Shown one piece after another: positions 7,911 through 15,925 of a DNA stretch of 64,000 bases. The number at the start of each line of letters is the position of its first letter. Position 1 is the stretch's first letter. Below the pieces are notes generated by a model. It ran no database searches. It was not told where the DNA came from and saw only the letters and a program-made list of their open reading frames with translations. Position numbers and translations under genes: made by a program. Origin of the DNA: Candidatus Obscuribacterales bacterium (GTDB lineage: Bacteria; Cyanobacteriota; Vampirovibrionia; Obscuribacterales; Obscuribacteraceae); the NCBI GenBank assembly GCA_020050835.1, contig JAGVKB010000113.1, forward strand, positions 62,001-126,000. The letters run 5' to 3'.

Positions 7911-9695
7911 ATGAGCTCAATTACAGCTGCCGGCGATTGGCTTAAAACCCGTTTCGGCAATATCGACATCTTTGACGAGCATTATCAAAACGAAGCGAAG
8001 ACAAATCCGTTTTACGCTCTCGGGCCGATCTTTTATTTCGTCTGGTTCGTCGTGATGCTTACCGGGCTGGTTTTGATCATGTGGTACATCCCGACCAAAG
8101 CCGGAGCTTACGACTCGATCCTCAAGATAACTCATCACATTCCGTTCGGTGGTCTAATGCGAGGGATGCACAAGTATGGGGCAGATGCGATGATCATCGC
8201 AGCCACCATGCGGATGTATCGCATGTTCCTTTGCGCAGATTACAAGCCCGGCAAAGAGTTCAATATTGCTATCGGCCTGATTACTATTCTTCTTTCGCTT
8301 TACTCCGGTTTGACCGGCTATCTTTTGATTTGGAACCAGCGCGCGTTTTGGGCTACCAAGGTGTTTGCCACCTTCCCGACATATATGGACCAGTTTCCGG
8401 TGATGGGAGACTTCTATCTGCCGCTGGTGAAATCGCTGCATCTCGGCTGGAACACAGCTGAATTTCTCCTCGGTGCAGGCGGAGCGATCACACAGGAGAC
8501 CATCACGAGGTTCTTTTCGATTCACCTGGCGTTTTCCTTGATTCCGCTTATCTTCGTCGAGCTCTATTTCTATAAGAATGCTTACACGCGCATGCCGCTC
8601 AATTGGCCCAAGCGTCTGATTCTTTTGTCCATGCTGGTGATTGTGGCGGTCGTTTTGCCAGCCGCCATCGGTGGACGATCCAATCCGGACGTGACACCGC
8701 TGCCGATTCTTTCCGACTGGTACTTCCTGGGCTTGTATCAGATGTACAAATACCTGGAGCCTGTAGTGGCTACAGAAATCACCATTTTCATTCCGCTTAC
8801 GGTTGTAGCGTTGCCCTTCTTGGATGTAGCTATTACCGGTCCTGAAAAGGACTGGAAGAAGCGGCCGTTCATATTTATGGTAACGCTGATGGGCGCGGCC
8901 AACTGGATAGTTTTCTCGTACCTGATCATCGCAAATATCGCCAATATCCACTACGATCCACCGTTCTGGCGCGACTTCTTGTGGCTGCCGGCCAATGTCG
9001 GAGTAGTTTGGCAATGCTGTCAGTTTCTGCGCAACACCGATCTGCGAGAACGTCTCAAACACGCCAGTGGAGCAATTGTGATGGGCTGGGTCTGTTTGGT
9101 CCAGGGTGCGCTTGCTATCGTTTATTACTTCATGGCTAAGACCGAATTGGCGATGGACCCGATGGCTCACCAATTCGTCTATCAGCTGGTGCGAGGAGCG
9201 ATTCCCAACGCATCGCAACTTGAGGACCTTTGCCGCAAGCTGGTTCCGGCGTCTGAATACACATCGTTGCCTTATAACCAGACTTTCATAACGATCGCCG
9301 AGGGCCAAAAGGGCGCTTCCATGGAGTTGATCAATCAAATGAAGCAAGCCTGCGCGCAGCACACGCCGCTTGATTTTCTGGTGCAATTAATCCCGACTTT
9401 CACTCCGGAGCATCCGCAGTATCTCAGTCTGACCGATTTCATGGTGACCAATCGCTGGATGCACGACTATTGCATGTTTGCCGACCGGATGAACGCTTCG
9501 CTGAACCTGCCCAGTCCGAACGTGCTAAACGGACAGCCGATGCCGTATCCGCTGCCGATTCCTGAAGTTGATTGGGGCTGGATGGCCGGTGCATTCGTGG
9601 TTGCCGGATTCGCCTTTTACACAGCGTATAAGTGTCGCAAGAGCCCATCGACCACTGAAGCTCCGGCTGCTCCGGCAGTGCCGCAAGCGACATAA
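7911..9695 (+). CDS. long cytochrome b of the bc complex, lacking the heme bH ligand pair
   Basis: Predicted 594 residues from ATG 7911, which has AGGGGT just upstream. Residues 1-230 are the four-helix cytochrome b core and 230-310 the subunit-IV-like part with S268-D-W-Y in place of the Qo motif PEWY. The rest is a long extension with further membrane segments and a last anchor near the C-terminus. In the core, the first His of each ligand helix is present (H87 in RGMHKYG, H205 in FFSIHLAF), but the partner at +14 is Arg101 and Tyr219 respectively. By analogy with bc1 numbering this keeps heme bL and loses heme bH. A normal cytochrome b is made two genes downstream. Confidence 0.9.
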   Translation: MSSITAAGDWLKTRFGNIDIFDEHYQNEAKTNPFYALGPIFYFVWFVVMLTGLVLIMWYIPTKAGAYDSILKITHHIPFGGLMRGMHKYGADAMIIAATMRMYRMFLCADYKPGKEFNIAIGLITILLSLYSGLTGYLLIWNQRAFWATKVFATFPTYMDQFPVMGDFYLPLVKSLHLGWNTAEFLLGAGGAITQETITRFFSIHLAFSLIPLIFVELYFYKNAYTRMPLNWPKRLILLSMLVIVAVVLPAAIGGRSNPDVTPLPILSDWYFLGLYQMYKYLEPVVATEITIFIPLTVVALPFLDVAITGPEKDWKKRPFIFMVTLMGAANWIVFSYLIIANIANIHYDPPFWRDFLWLPANVGVVWQCCQFLRNTDLRERLKHASGAIVMGWVCLVQGALAIVYYFMAKTELAMDPMAHQFVYQLVRGAIPNASQLEDLCRKLVPASEYTSLPYNQTFITIAEGQKGASMELINQMKQACAQHTPLDFLVQLIPTFTPEHPQYLSLTDFMVTNRWMHDYCMFADRMNASLNLPSPNVLNGQPMPYPLPIPEVDWGWMAGAFVVAGFAFYTAYKCRKSPSTTEAPAAPAVPQAT

Positions 9696-9706
9696 GGGAG
9701 AACTTC

Positions 9707-10042
9707 ATGGCAGCTTCCTGCAACTACGATCAAAAGGTGCATTGGGTAGCCAAACTCGGGGCTTTTGCCGGTTCGGTACTCTCCTTGTCCTGGTTTTTTG
9801 CGGGCTGGCGGCAAGTGCATGAGGCACCGACCGCGGCCAACTGGTTGCTGCTAGCCACCGGAGTGCTGGTCACCGCTTTTCTGGTTACCCTGCAAGGCTA
9901 CTGGATCTACTTTGATGAGAAGGCGAAGGGGTCTTTGCGAAAGCGGATCGACTTTTACGAACGTATTCACAATGCACTGAATGCCAAGGCAAAAGCTGCG
10001 GCCTGCTGCGCTGATGAGGGGATGAGTGATACCGATGGCTAA
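9707..10042 (+). CDS. two-helix membrane protein of the respiratory operon
   Basis: 111 residues with two membrane segments (FAGSVLSLSWFFAGW and NWLLLATGVLVTAFLVTLQGYWIYF) and a basic, then Cys-containing C-terminus (AAACCADEG). It has an AAGGGAG ribosome site and starts 11 bases after the first cytochrome b. No family is recognised. Position and size suggest a small structural subunit of the bc/oxidase assembly. Its last codons overlap the start of the next gene. Confidence 0.8.
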   Translation: MAASCNYDQKVHWVAKLGAFAGSVLSLSWFFAGWRQVHEAPTAANWLLLATGVLVTAFLVTLQGYWIYFDEKAKGSLRKRIDFYERIHNALNAKAKAAACCADEGMSDTDG

Positions 10043-10379
10043 TAAGTCAACAGGTCAAATTGCAAACATTGGAGTGCTGTTATTTTTTGGAGTCGGATTT
10101 CTGCTTTTGCCGATGTTGCCCTGGGCAGAGCTGGGATTGACGTCCGGACCGGCTCAGATTGGTCCGTTCACTATCAGTCTGAGTGCGCTCGATGGTCTAT
10201 ACAAAGCTGCCTTTGACGTACTGCCGGAGCGCCTCAAGACTCTCAAGGACGATCCAAATTATTCCTTCTATGTTTATTCATTCATTCTCGGACTTGCGAT
10301 GATCTCCGCTTCGATCGGCCTGAACCTGGTAGGTCGGGAAGAGTCGGAAGAGAAGACAATTCTTCCGGTGAAGAAGTAA
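10035..10379 (+). CDS. second two-helix membrane protein of the respiratory operon
   Basis: 114 residues from ATG 10035, which overlaps the stop of the preceding gene by eight bases; a GTG at 10026 in frame, closer to GAGGGG, is an alternative start. Two membrane segments (IANIGVLLFFGVGFLLLPMLPW and FYVYSFILGLAMISASIGL) flank a stretch of about 50 residues. I recognise no family. The coupling to its neighbour suggests that the two products work together, probably as accessory subunits of the bc complex. Confidence 0.8.
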   Translation: MANKSTGQIANIGVLLFFGVGFLLLPMLPWAELGLTSGPAQIGPFTISLSALDGLYKAAFDVLPERLKTLKDDPNYSFYVYSFILGLAMISASIGLNLVGREESEEKTILPVKK

Positions 10380-10416
10380 TGATTCTGCTTCATGTGCGAT
10401 AAGGGGTGCCTGCAAA

Positions 10417-11553
10417 GTGTACACAGAGCCAATTAATAATCTGAACTTGAAGCTGGAGGCGTGGACTAATGTCATTACCACCAGCAAGTACAACCCGTTT
10501 TACTACCACGGAGCACTCCCGCAGTTTTACCTTTGGGTACTTTATCTCTCCGGGTTGCTGCTGTTCGCATACTACATTCCGACGATCGATAACGCTTACT
10601 CTTCGGAAAAACTAATCAACGCTTGGACGTCGGTCAATTACATTACCAACACCATTCCTTTCGGCGCCGTATTCAGAGGAATACACCGCTATGCCGGCGA
10701 TGCGATGGTAGTGACCATTCTATTGCACATGTTGCGAGTGTGGATAACAGATCGTTACCGCCAGTACCGGATTGTTCAATGGTTGAGCGGTGTGGTATTG
10801 CTGGTGATGGTACTCTTCATCGGTCAAACTGGCTATTACTTGGTATGGGACGAACGCTCGCTCATCCTTACCCGGATGACTTGCTCGGCCCTGGATGCGA
10901 TTCCGCTGGTCGGAACCGGATTGAAGACATGGTTTCTGAACGGGACTGAGCTTACCAACTACACGCTGGCCAACTTCCTCTTCATTCATATCGGCCTTTC
11001 ATTCGCGCTGCTATTTGGCCTCTGGATTCACTATGTCAGAATGACCAGACCGGTGCTTACTCCGCCGCCGGTGATCAACTACATCTTGATGGCAGCGATA
11101 CTACTGGTGGTGGCATGGTTCCCGATCGAAAGCGGCAAGATGGCCGATCTCACCTCTCAGCCGAATACGTTTGAAGTCGATTGGTTCTTCCTGTTTCCCT
11201 ATGCAATGCTCACTTCCATGCAGCCTGGCATCTTCTGGCTTACTATGCTGGCTGGTGTGGTGCTGCTGTGCGTTGTTCCTTATTTCGTTAGAACAAAGGA
11301 AGTCGAGCCAGCCGAAGTCGTGCTCAAGAATTGCACCGGCTGCTCGCTATGCGCTAAGGACTGCCCGTACCAAGCAATCGAGATGGTGCCCGCACCAGCG
11401 GAGTCGCGCTTCAAGTTGTTGGCTACAGTCAAACCTTATCGCTGCTCGGGATGCGGTGTTTGCGTCGGAGCTTGTGCTTTCGATGCGATTGACTTGCCCA
11501 ACATGCCCGATGCCGATGTCACTGCTCAAATCAAGGCTTTGCTGCAGTCTTAG
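10417..11553 (+). CDS. cytochrome b fused to a 2[4Fe-4S] ferredoxin domain
   Basis: 378 residues from a GTG at 10417 with AAGGGG upstream. Residues 1-210 are a cytochrome b core with all four heme ligands: H90 and H104 in one helix, H191 and H205 in another. Residues 215-292 add a shortened subunit-IV-like part with V254-D-W-F where the Qo motif would be. Residues 300-378 form a ferredoxin domain with two 4Fe-4S sites, C306/309/312/316 and C343/346/349/353. Counting helices places the ferredoxin on the cytoplasmic side, near where heme bH would sit. Such a fusion would let the quinone pool exchange electrons with a cytoplasmic partner; the MvhD-like protein of the next gene is the obvious candidate. 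Confidence 0.93.
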   Translation: MYTEPINNLNLKLEAWTNVITTSKYNPFYYHGALPQFYLWVLYLSGLLLFAYYIPTIDNAYSSEKLINAWTSVNYITNTIPFGAVFRGIHRYAGDAMVVTILLHMLRVWITDRYRQYRIVQWLSGVVLLVMVLFIGQTGYYLVWDERSLILTRMTCSALDAIPLVGTGLKTWFLNGTELTNYTLANFLFIHIGLSFALLFGLWIHYVRMTRPVLTPPPVINYILMAAILLVVAWFPIESGKMADLTSQPNTFEVDWFFLFPYAMLTSMQPGIFWLTMLAGVVLLCVVPYFVRTKEVEPAEVVLKNCTGCSLCAKDCPYQAIEMVPAPAESRFKLLATVKPYRCSGCGVCVGACAFDAIDLPNMPDADVTAQIKALLQS

Positions 11554-11613
11554 CCGTTCCAATGACGCTCACTGGCGTCGCAATGAATCCGGAGATCTCG
11601 TAAGGTAAATATC

Positions 11614-12249
11614 ATGGCTGATTCAACGAACGGAAAGATAATGTCCCTGGTTTGCGAGCGTTCTTGCGACCTGAATGCCCAGCTGGACTCGCAGGGGCGG
11701 CTGACTGCCGTGCCAGAGGTGCAGGTCGTGAAGTTTCCCTGCAGCGGCATGATTCAGCCGCTGATGGTGGAGGCCGCCTTCAAGGCTGGTGCCACAGGCG
11801 TAATCATTACTGGCTGCCAGTTGGGTGATTGCTATTATCGTGAAGGCAATCGGATGATTAGAGAACGACTGCTGGGTGGAAGACCGCCTGGATTGAAGAA
11901 GACTGTAGACAGGCGCCGCGTGATTGGATTGTGGTTGTCTCGACCGCAAGCTTCGCGTTTCATTTCCGAGGCGAAGGAATTTTTGGCAGTCGTGACCGAG
12001 CTGGGACCGGTCGCTCCTGAACCGGCCAAGCCGACACCGGCGCCCAAGCCGGCACCGCAGCCGAAATCGGAAGCGAAGAGCGAGCCAGAGAACAACAAAG
12101 CTCCAGCCGGTGAAGCGAAGAGTTCGAAAGCGACAGCACCGGCCGATCCTGGTCCGGAGCCTGCAGCCCAGCCTAAGTCCGAAACGAAGGATGAGCCCAA
12201 AACTGAAAGCAAGCCTGAAGCGAAGGAAGAAGGAAAGCCAGAGTCCTAG
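11614..12249 (+). CDS. MvhD-like iron-sulfur protein with a low-complexity tail
   Basis: Residues 1-130 match the MvhD/FrhD (hydrogenase delta subunit) family: C14 and C18 near the start, FPCSGMIQP with C43, and the GCQLGDCYYREGN box with C68 and C73. In methanogens and sulfate reducers this small Fe-S protein links a hydrogenase or other donor to heterodisulfide reductase. Residues 130-211 are a Pro/Lys/Ala/Glu-rich tail that I do not know from the family and that is probably disordered. No hydrogenase or HdrA gene is in the window; the ferredoxin-cytochrome b gene immediately upstream is the likely partner. Confidence 0.85.
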   Translation: MADSTNGKIMSLVCERSCDLNAQLDSQGRLTAVPEVQVVKFPCSGMIQPLMVEAAFKAGATGVIITGCQLGDCYYREGNRMIRERLLGGRPPGLKKTVDRRRVIGLWLSRPQASRFISEAKEFLAVVTELGPVAPEPAKPTPAPKPAPQPKSEAKSEPENNKAPAGEAKSSKATAPADPGPEPAAQPKSETKDEPKTESKPEAKEEGKPES

Positions 12250-12309
12250 GTCGTCAGGACAAAGACCAGTACTTAGACGGTAAAGAGATTTTCGGAGAAG
12301 AGAGCAATT

Positions 12310-12432
12310 ATGGCTGCCAAAGAGCAAAAGCTGACAGAGGTTCAATTAATAACCCGCTGGGCGTGGTTCTTCCTGCTCTATTTCGGCTTTATCATTTTGA
12401 TCGCTTGTTTCGGGCTGATTGCCGAGTTCTAA
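12310..12432 (+). CDS. 40-residue single-pass membrane protein ending the respiratory operon
   Basis: A short frame, ATG 12310 to TAA 12432, with GGAGAAGAGAG a few bases upstream. It encodes MAAKEQKLTEVQLITRW and then one membrane segment (FFLLYFGFIILIACFGLIA). The good ribosome site, the clean helix and its position as last gene of the operon support it. It is similar in kind to the 53-residue protein at 6273 but not in sequence. No family recognised. Confidence 0.6.
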   Translation: MAAKEQKLTEVQLITRWAWFFLLYFGFIILIACFGLIAEF

Positions 12433-12490
12433 ACGACTTGTATAAGCAAGAAGTTCAGCAAATTGCAAATTGCCTGGAGATCTGAGCCCG

Positions 12491-12524
12491 GTCTGGTTGA
12501 TGCCCGGTTCGGAATCAGCCGGAC
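12491..12524 (+). terminator. possible hairpin after the respiratory operon
   Basis: Bases 12491-12501 (GTCTGGTTGAT) can pair with 12514-12524 (ATCAGCCGGAC), giving eleven pairs including two G-T pairs. The hairpin lies between the end of the operon and the convergent gene at 12597. There is no T run, so it may be Rho-dependent or only a stabilising structure. Confidence 0.3.
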
Positions 12525-12596
12525 TGACCGCGGTCTCTCGGCTGCATTGCCTTCCGTCCGATCAAGCAAACCATAGACTTGAGGTTTTGACAGTCT

Positions 12597-14471
12597 CTAG
12601 TGAATTGGTGCGTTTAGAATTGGCGGCTTGAGCTCGATGCCAGATTCTGCGAACGGATTGGCGCTGTTTGGCTTGACTGAAGGCAATGGCGGAACAACAA
12701 CCATTTGAATCTCAGCCGCCTTCTTGCTCTCTACACCACTCTTGTCGCTCAGCTTGCGCTTTATGGCCCGTTTACGCTTGGATGAATTTGAAGCGTCAGG
12801 GCCAGATAAACCAGACTCCGGCAGTGCTTCCGCCGTTCTCAAAACGACCGGTTCGGACGGTGGCAACAGTACCAGCTTCTTGGGTGCTTCCGTCTCCGCG
12901 TTAGTAGCTGCCGGTGTTGCAGAACTGACTGAGGCCGCTGACGGTTGCTGCGTAGAACCAACATCAGCTTTCGCCGGTTCTGATAATGCAGACGGTATGG
13001 CAGCGAGTGGTCTGACGTCGAAGACTTTGACCGCTTCGTTCGATATCGAAGCTAGTACCGGCGCTTCGCTCATGGTGCTTGAAACCGGAAGCGCTGCGGT
13101 AAGGTTCGGAGCATCGGCGGTGGTCGCAACGGCCGGTATAGCATTCGGTGTGCCGGCTTGGCTGAAATCGGCTACGGCAGGAAATAGCGAATCCCCGCCC
13201 GCGCCTCCCAAAAAGCCGTGAATCGGCTGGGGAGTTGCTGCAATCAACTGATATGGCATGAGGAACGCCGAAGGTTTGGCTTCGCCCGGAGATTTGCCAG
13301 GTGGTGGCGGAGTGGTCTCCTGCTCTTCGAGCTGCTGTTTGATCTGCTCGTATGCGGCAGTCAATGCAGGTTTACCGAGTTGCATCCTGGCTCCGAAGAA
13401 CATCCGGAAGTCCATACCGGTCAAACCTGGTCTGGCATGAGAATGGAAGTTCCAAATTGGTTCAGCTCGAGCGAATACCTGAAACCCTGGCAGCTGTCGG
13501 ATTAGACGCCGAGCGATTTCAAAGTCGGCGATCATCGAGTAGTTGTTCACCGGAATCGTGGCATTACGCCGGAATGGCTCTCGGAAGTTTTGCACGAAAG
13601 TACCGGTGGCTGAGAATGCCCAGCCGTTTTTAGCATAGTACGCGCCGAAGGTATAGAAAGGGTCAATTTCCCGGTTCGGAGAGCGGAAGTAGCCACGGCC
13701 TCTCAGCTGAAGAAGTGTATTGACGAATGCAACCATTCTCGGTGTCACCACATACGAAAATGTGATGGCAGGCAAGAAATCGAAAACTGGCTTGGAGTGC
13801 AGCTGGTACAACTCTCGAAACTGGGTTTCGAGCTGAATATTACCTCTTCTGGCCACCGGTATATCCTGCTGAATGCCGTAGGCGATCGAGTGAATAACAG
13901 TATTAAGCTGTGTCCAGTGACTCAACTGATCTCGAATCATAAAATAGTTTCCGAAAACCCGGGTTCGCGGCTTGATGGCCCAACCCCAGGTGATATTCGG
14001 CAGGACCCGGAAGACTACGTCGTTGGCTGATGCCAAGTTGAGCGTCTGCAGCACTTGTTGTTGCTGGAACGGATTCAGCTCTCTAAAAATTGCCGGACTG
14101 GGAAGCTGAGTAAGGAACTTCCGCTTGGTTGGAAACTGGAATACGTTAGTTTCGTAACGAAACGAAGCTTCAACGCTGGTATTGAAATAAAACGATGCAG
14201 GCAGTCGTTGAAGAACTCTCAGCTGGAGATTCTCTCCAAATGAGGTTCTCTCCTGGGCAGCCGGCAGAGGGACGACATCGGTCGGAAGAATCGTGCTGGA
14301 AGGTGCGGACCGTCCGGCCCCTGGAATCTGCGAAAGCAGTGCACCGGAAGTAGCAGCGGTGGTGCCGGCTGTTGACGGGCTGGCACCACCGGCGGTGAGG
14401 CTCTGAGCCATTGCACTGGAGCCGATCGACAAACTGAGAGCAAGAGCGACGAGTTGACGTCCGAAGGACAT
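12597..14471 (-). CDS. putative outer-membrane beta-barrel protein
   Basis: 624 residues from the ATG at 14471, giving a clean signal peptide (MSFGRQLVALALSLSIGSSAMA). Residues about 80-370 alternate polar and aromatic positions (FYFNTSVEASFRYETNVFQF, NGWAFSATGTFVQNFREPF) in a way that suggests beta strands of a barrel. The rest is a Pro/Ala/Ser-rich tail, probably disordered. ATGs at 14516 and 14531 would add up to 20 residues before the signal. Two Skp-like chaperone genes lie just upstream on the same strand, which fits an outer-membrane client, but the family is not recognised. Confidence 0.75.
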   Translation of the reverse strand: MSFGRQLVALALSLSIGSSAMAQSLTAGGASPSTAGTTAATSGALLSQIPGAGRSAPSSTILPTDVVPLPAAQERTSFGENLQLRVLQRLPASFYFNTSVEASFRYETNVFQFPTKRKFLTQLPSPAIFRELNPFQQQQVLQTLNLASANDVVFRVLPNITWGWAIKPRTRVFGNYFMIRDQLSHWTQLNTVIHSIAYGIQQDIPVARRGNIQLETQFRELYQLHSKPVFDFLPAITFSYVVTPRMVAFVNTLLQLRGRGYFRSPNREIDPFYTFGAYYAKNGWAFSATGTFVQNFREPFRRNATIPVNNYSMIADFEIARRLIRQLPGFQVFARAEPIWNFHSHARPGLTGMDFRMFFGARMQLGKPALTAAYEQIKQQLEEQETTPPPPGKSPGEAKPSAFLMPYQLIAATPQPIHGFLGGAGGDSLFPAVADFSQAGTPNAIPAVATTADAPNLTAALPVSSTMSEAPVLASISNEAVKVFDVRPLAAIPSALSEPAKADVGSTQQPSAASVSSATPAATNAETEAPKKLVLLPPSEPVVLRTAEALPESGLSGPDASNSSKRKRAIKRKLSDKSGVESKKAAEIQMVVVPPLPSVKPNSANPFAESGIELKPPILNAPIH

Positions 14472-14667
14472 TCGATTTTTCCGAGCGATGAAAGCAGCGG
14501 AAAAATCGTATTCCATGTCTACGGATGTCATTCGCGGATCCAATTCTAGTTTGTGAGGATAGGCACTGGTAACTTCACATCTAATGCTGAGAATAAATTT
14601 CCCACATAGTAGGTTACTCTGCAATGCGAGCGCTGGCAAGATGTTTCACTTAAACAGACCGAAGAAA

Positions 14668-15222
14668 TTACTTCTTCTCTGTCGGTGCAACTCCGCCAGT
14701 GCGAATCTGTGATGCCGGTGCGAGCTTCTTGATAACGGGTTCGGTAATGTCCTCGCCGTTGTTGACAATTTTGTCGCCACCAGAGAAGACACCAGCTCCG
14801 TCAAAGACTAGATCTAATCCCTTGTCTTTGGCGATTGTGTTAACGGCTTGAGCGATATTTTGTGTTGCAATCGTATTCTGCGTTTGGACCAGTTGAATCA
14901 ATGCTTGTTGCTGAGCATTGATCTGCAGTTGAAGGTCTCGTGCCAATTTTTCCAGCTCTTCTTTCGGCTTTTTGTCTTCTTGAGCCTTCTGGAGACTTTC
15001 GTTTCCCTTTCTGACATATTCGCGCAACTCATTTTCGGCCTGGGTTCTCAAGAGCTCCGCGCCGGCTGCTTCAGGATAAGAAGCTTTGACCAGAGCCAGA
15101 TTGAAGTAACCGACTTTGATTGAAATCGATGTAGCACTCTTCTGCGCGAAGACTGGAGTCGACACTCCCATTGCAACCGTAGAAAGAGCTAGCAACGACG
15201 CAGCGACAGTTCTGAGTTTCAT
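14668..15222 (-). CDS. OmpH/Skp-like periplasmic chaperone, copy 1
   Basis: 184 residues with a signal peptide (MKLRTVAASLLALSTVAMGVSTPVFA) and a Skp/OmpH domain: VGYFNLALVKASYPEA, a long charged coiled coil (about 60-125), then the C-terminal strand region LDLVFDGAGVFSGGDKIVNNGEDIT. Skp-type proteins hold unfolded outer-membrane proteins in the periplasm. Copy 2 lies immediately upstream on the same strand and is very similar, so they arose by tandem duplication. ATG 15222 has GAGGG upstream and begins a typical signal peptide; an in-frame start 12 codons earlier is less likely. Confidence 0.88.
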   Translation of the reverse strand: MKLRTVAASLLALSTVAMGVSTPVFAQKSATSISIKVGYFNLALVKASYPEAAGAELLRTQAENELREYVRKGNESLQKAQEDKKPKEELEKLARDLQLQINAQQQALIQLVQTQNTIATQNIAQAVNTIAKDKGLDLVFDGAGVFSGGDKIVNNGEDITEPVIKKLAPASQIRTGGVAPTEKK

Positions 15223-15334
15223 ATTTTGCACCAATCCCTCTTCGAGAACCAACGACACATAATGAGAGAGGGGACTCTTTCGGCTGTTGTTCCAGCTTAG
15301 AAGTCGTCCCCTCCTGCAAATTTAGATCAAGCGA

Positions 15335-15925
15335 CTATTTACCACCTTTGTCCTTGTCCTTGTCCTTGTCCTGCGATGCACCGCCGCCGCCACCACCGGT
15401 GGTCAGCTTCGCCGTCGGAGACAACTTCTTAACGACGGCTTCCGTAATATCTTCGCCGTTGTTGACAATCTTGTCTCCCCCGGCAAACACACCGGCACCG
15501 TCGACCACCAGATCAAGACTCTTTTCTTTCGCCACCATGTTGACTGCCTGAGCGATGTTTTGTGTGGCAATTGCTGCTTGTGTCTGGACGAGCTGAATCA
15601 ACGCCTGTTGCTTTGCATTAATCTCAGTCTGCAGATCGCGAGCCATCTTCTCAAGCTCTTCTTTCGGCTTCTTTTCTTCCTGAGCCTTTTGCAGGCGCTT
15701 GTTGCCTTCCTCTACGTCTCTGCGCAGTTGGTTTTCGGCTTGAGTTCTCAAAAGTTCAGATCCAGCAGCTTCCGGATATGAAGCTTTTACAAGTGCCAGA
15801 TTGAAGTAGCCAATTTTTACCGAGGTCTGTTGTGCAGACTTTTGCGCAAAAGCAGGAGTCGATAGGCCAGACACAGCAACAAGTAATGCTGCGCACGCGC
15901 CCGTAAAAATCCTTGATTTCATCAT
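15335..15925 (-). CDS. OmpH/Skp-like periplasmic chaperone, copy 2
   Basis: 196 residues, closely similar to the downstream copy over the whole Skp domain (KIGYFNLALVKASYPEAAG, coiled coil, LDLVVDGAGVFAGGDKIVNNGEDIT). It differs in its C-terminal tail, a run of Gly followed by KDKDKDKGGK, encoded by a short tandem repeat of the codons for Lys and Asp at about 15340-15370 that could vary in length between strains. ATG 15925 or 15922 starts a normal signal peptide. The promoter of the pair is expected in the gap upstream. Confidence 0.88.
   Translation of the reverse strand: MMKSRIFTGACAALLVAVSGLSTPAFAQKSAQQTSVKIGYFNLALVKASYPEAAGSELLRTQAENQLRRDVEEGNKRLQKAQEEKKPKEELEKMARDLQTEINAKQQALIQLVQTQAAIATQNIAQAVNMVAKEKSLDLVVDGAGVFAGGDKIVNNGEDITEAVVKKLSPTAKLTTGGGGGGASQDKDKDKDKGGK

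Noticed and set aside
8154-9386. A 410-residue open frame on the - strand inside the long cytochrome b gene
   Set aside because: It is rich in His, Arg and Gln as expected for antisense of a membrane protein gene, and overlaps a certain gene.
15340-15370. Short tandem repeat at the end of OmpH copy 2 as a CRISPR or phase-variation tract
   Set aside because: It is a run of six-base units within the coding frame, so length change would only add or remove Lys-Asp pairs. It is noted in the gene entry.
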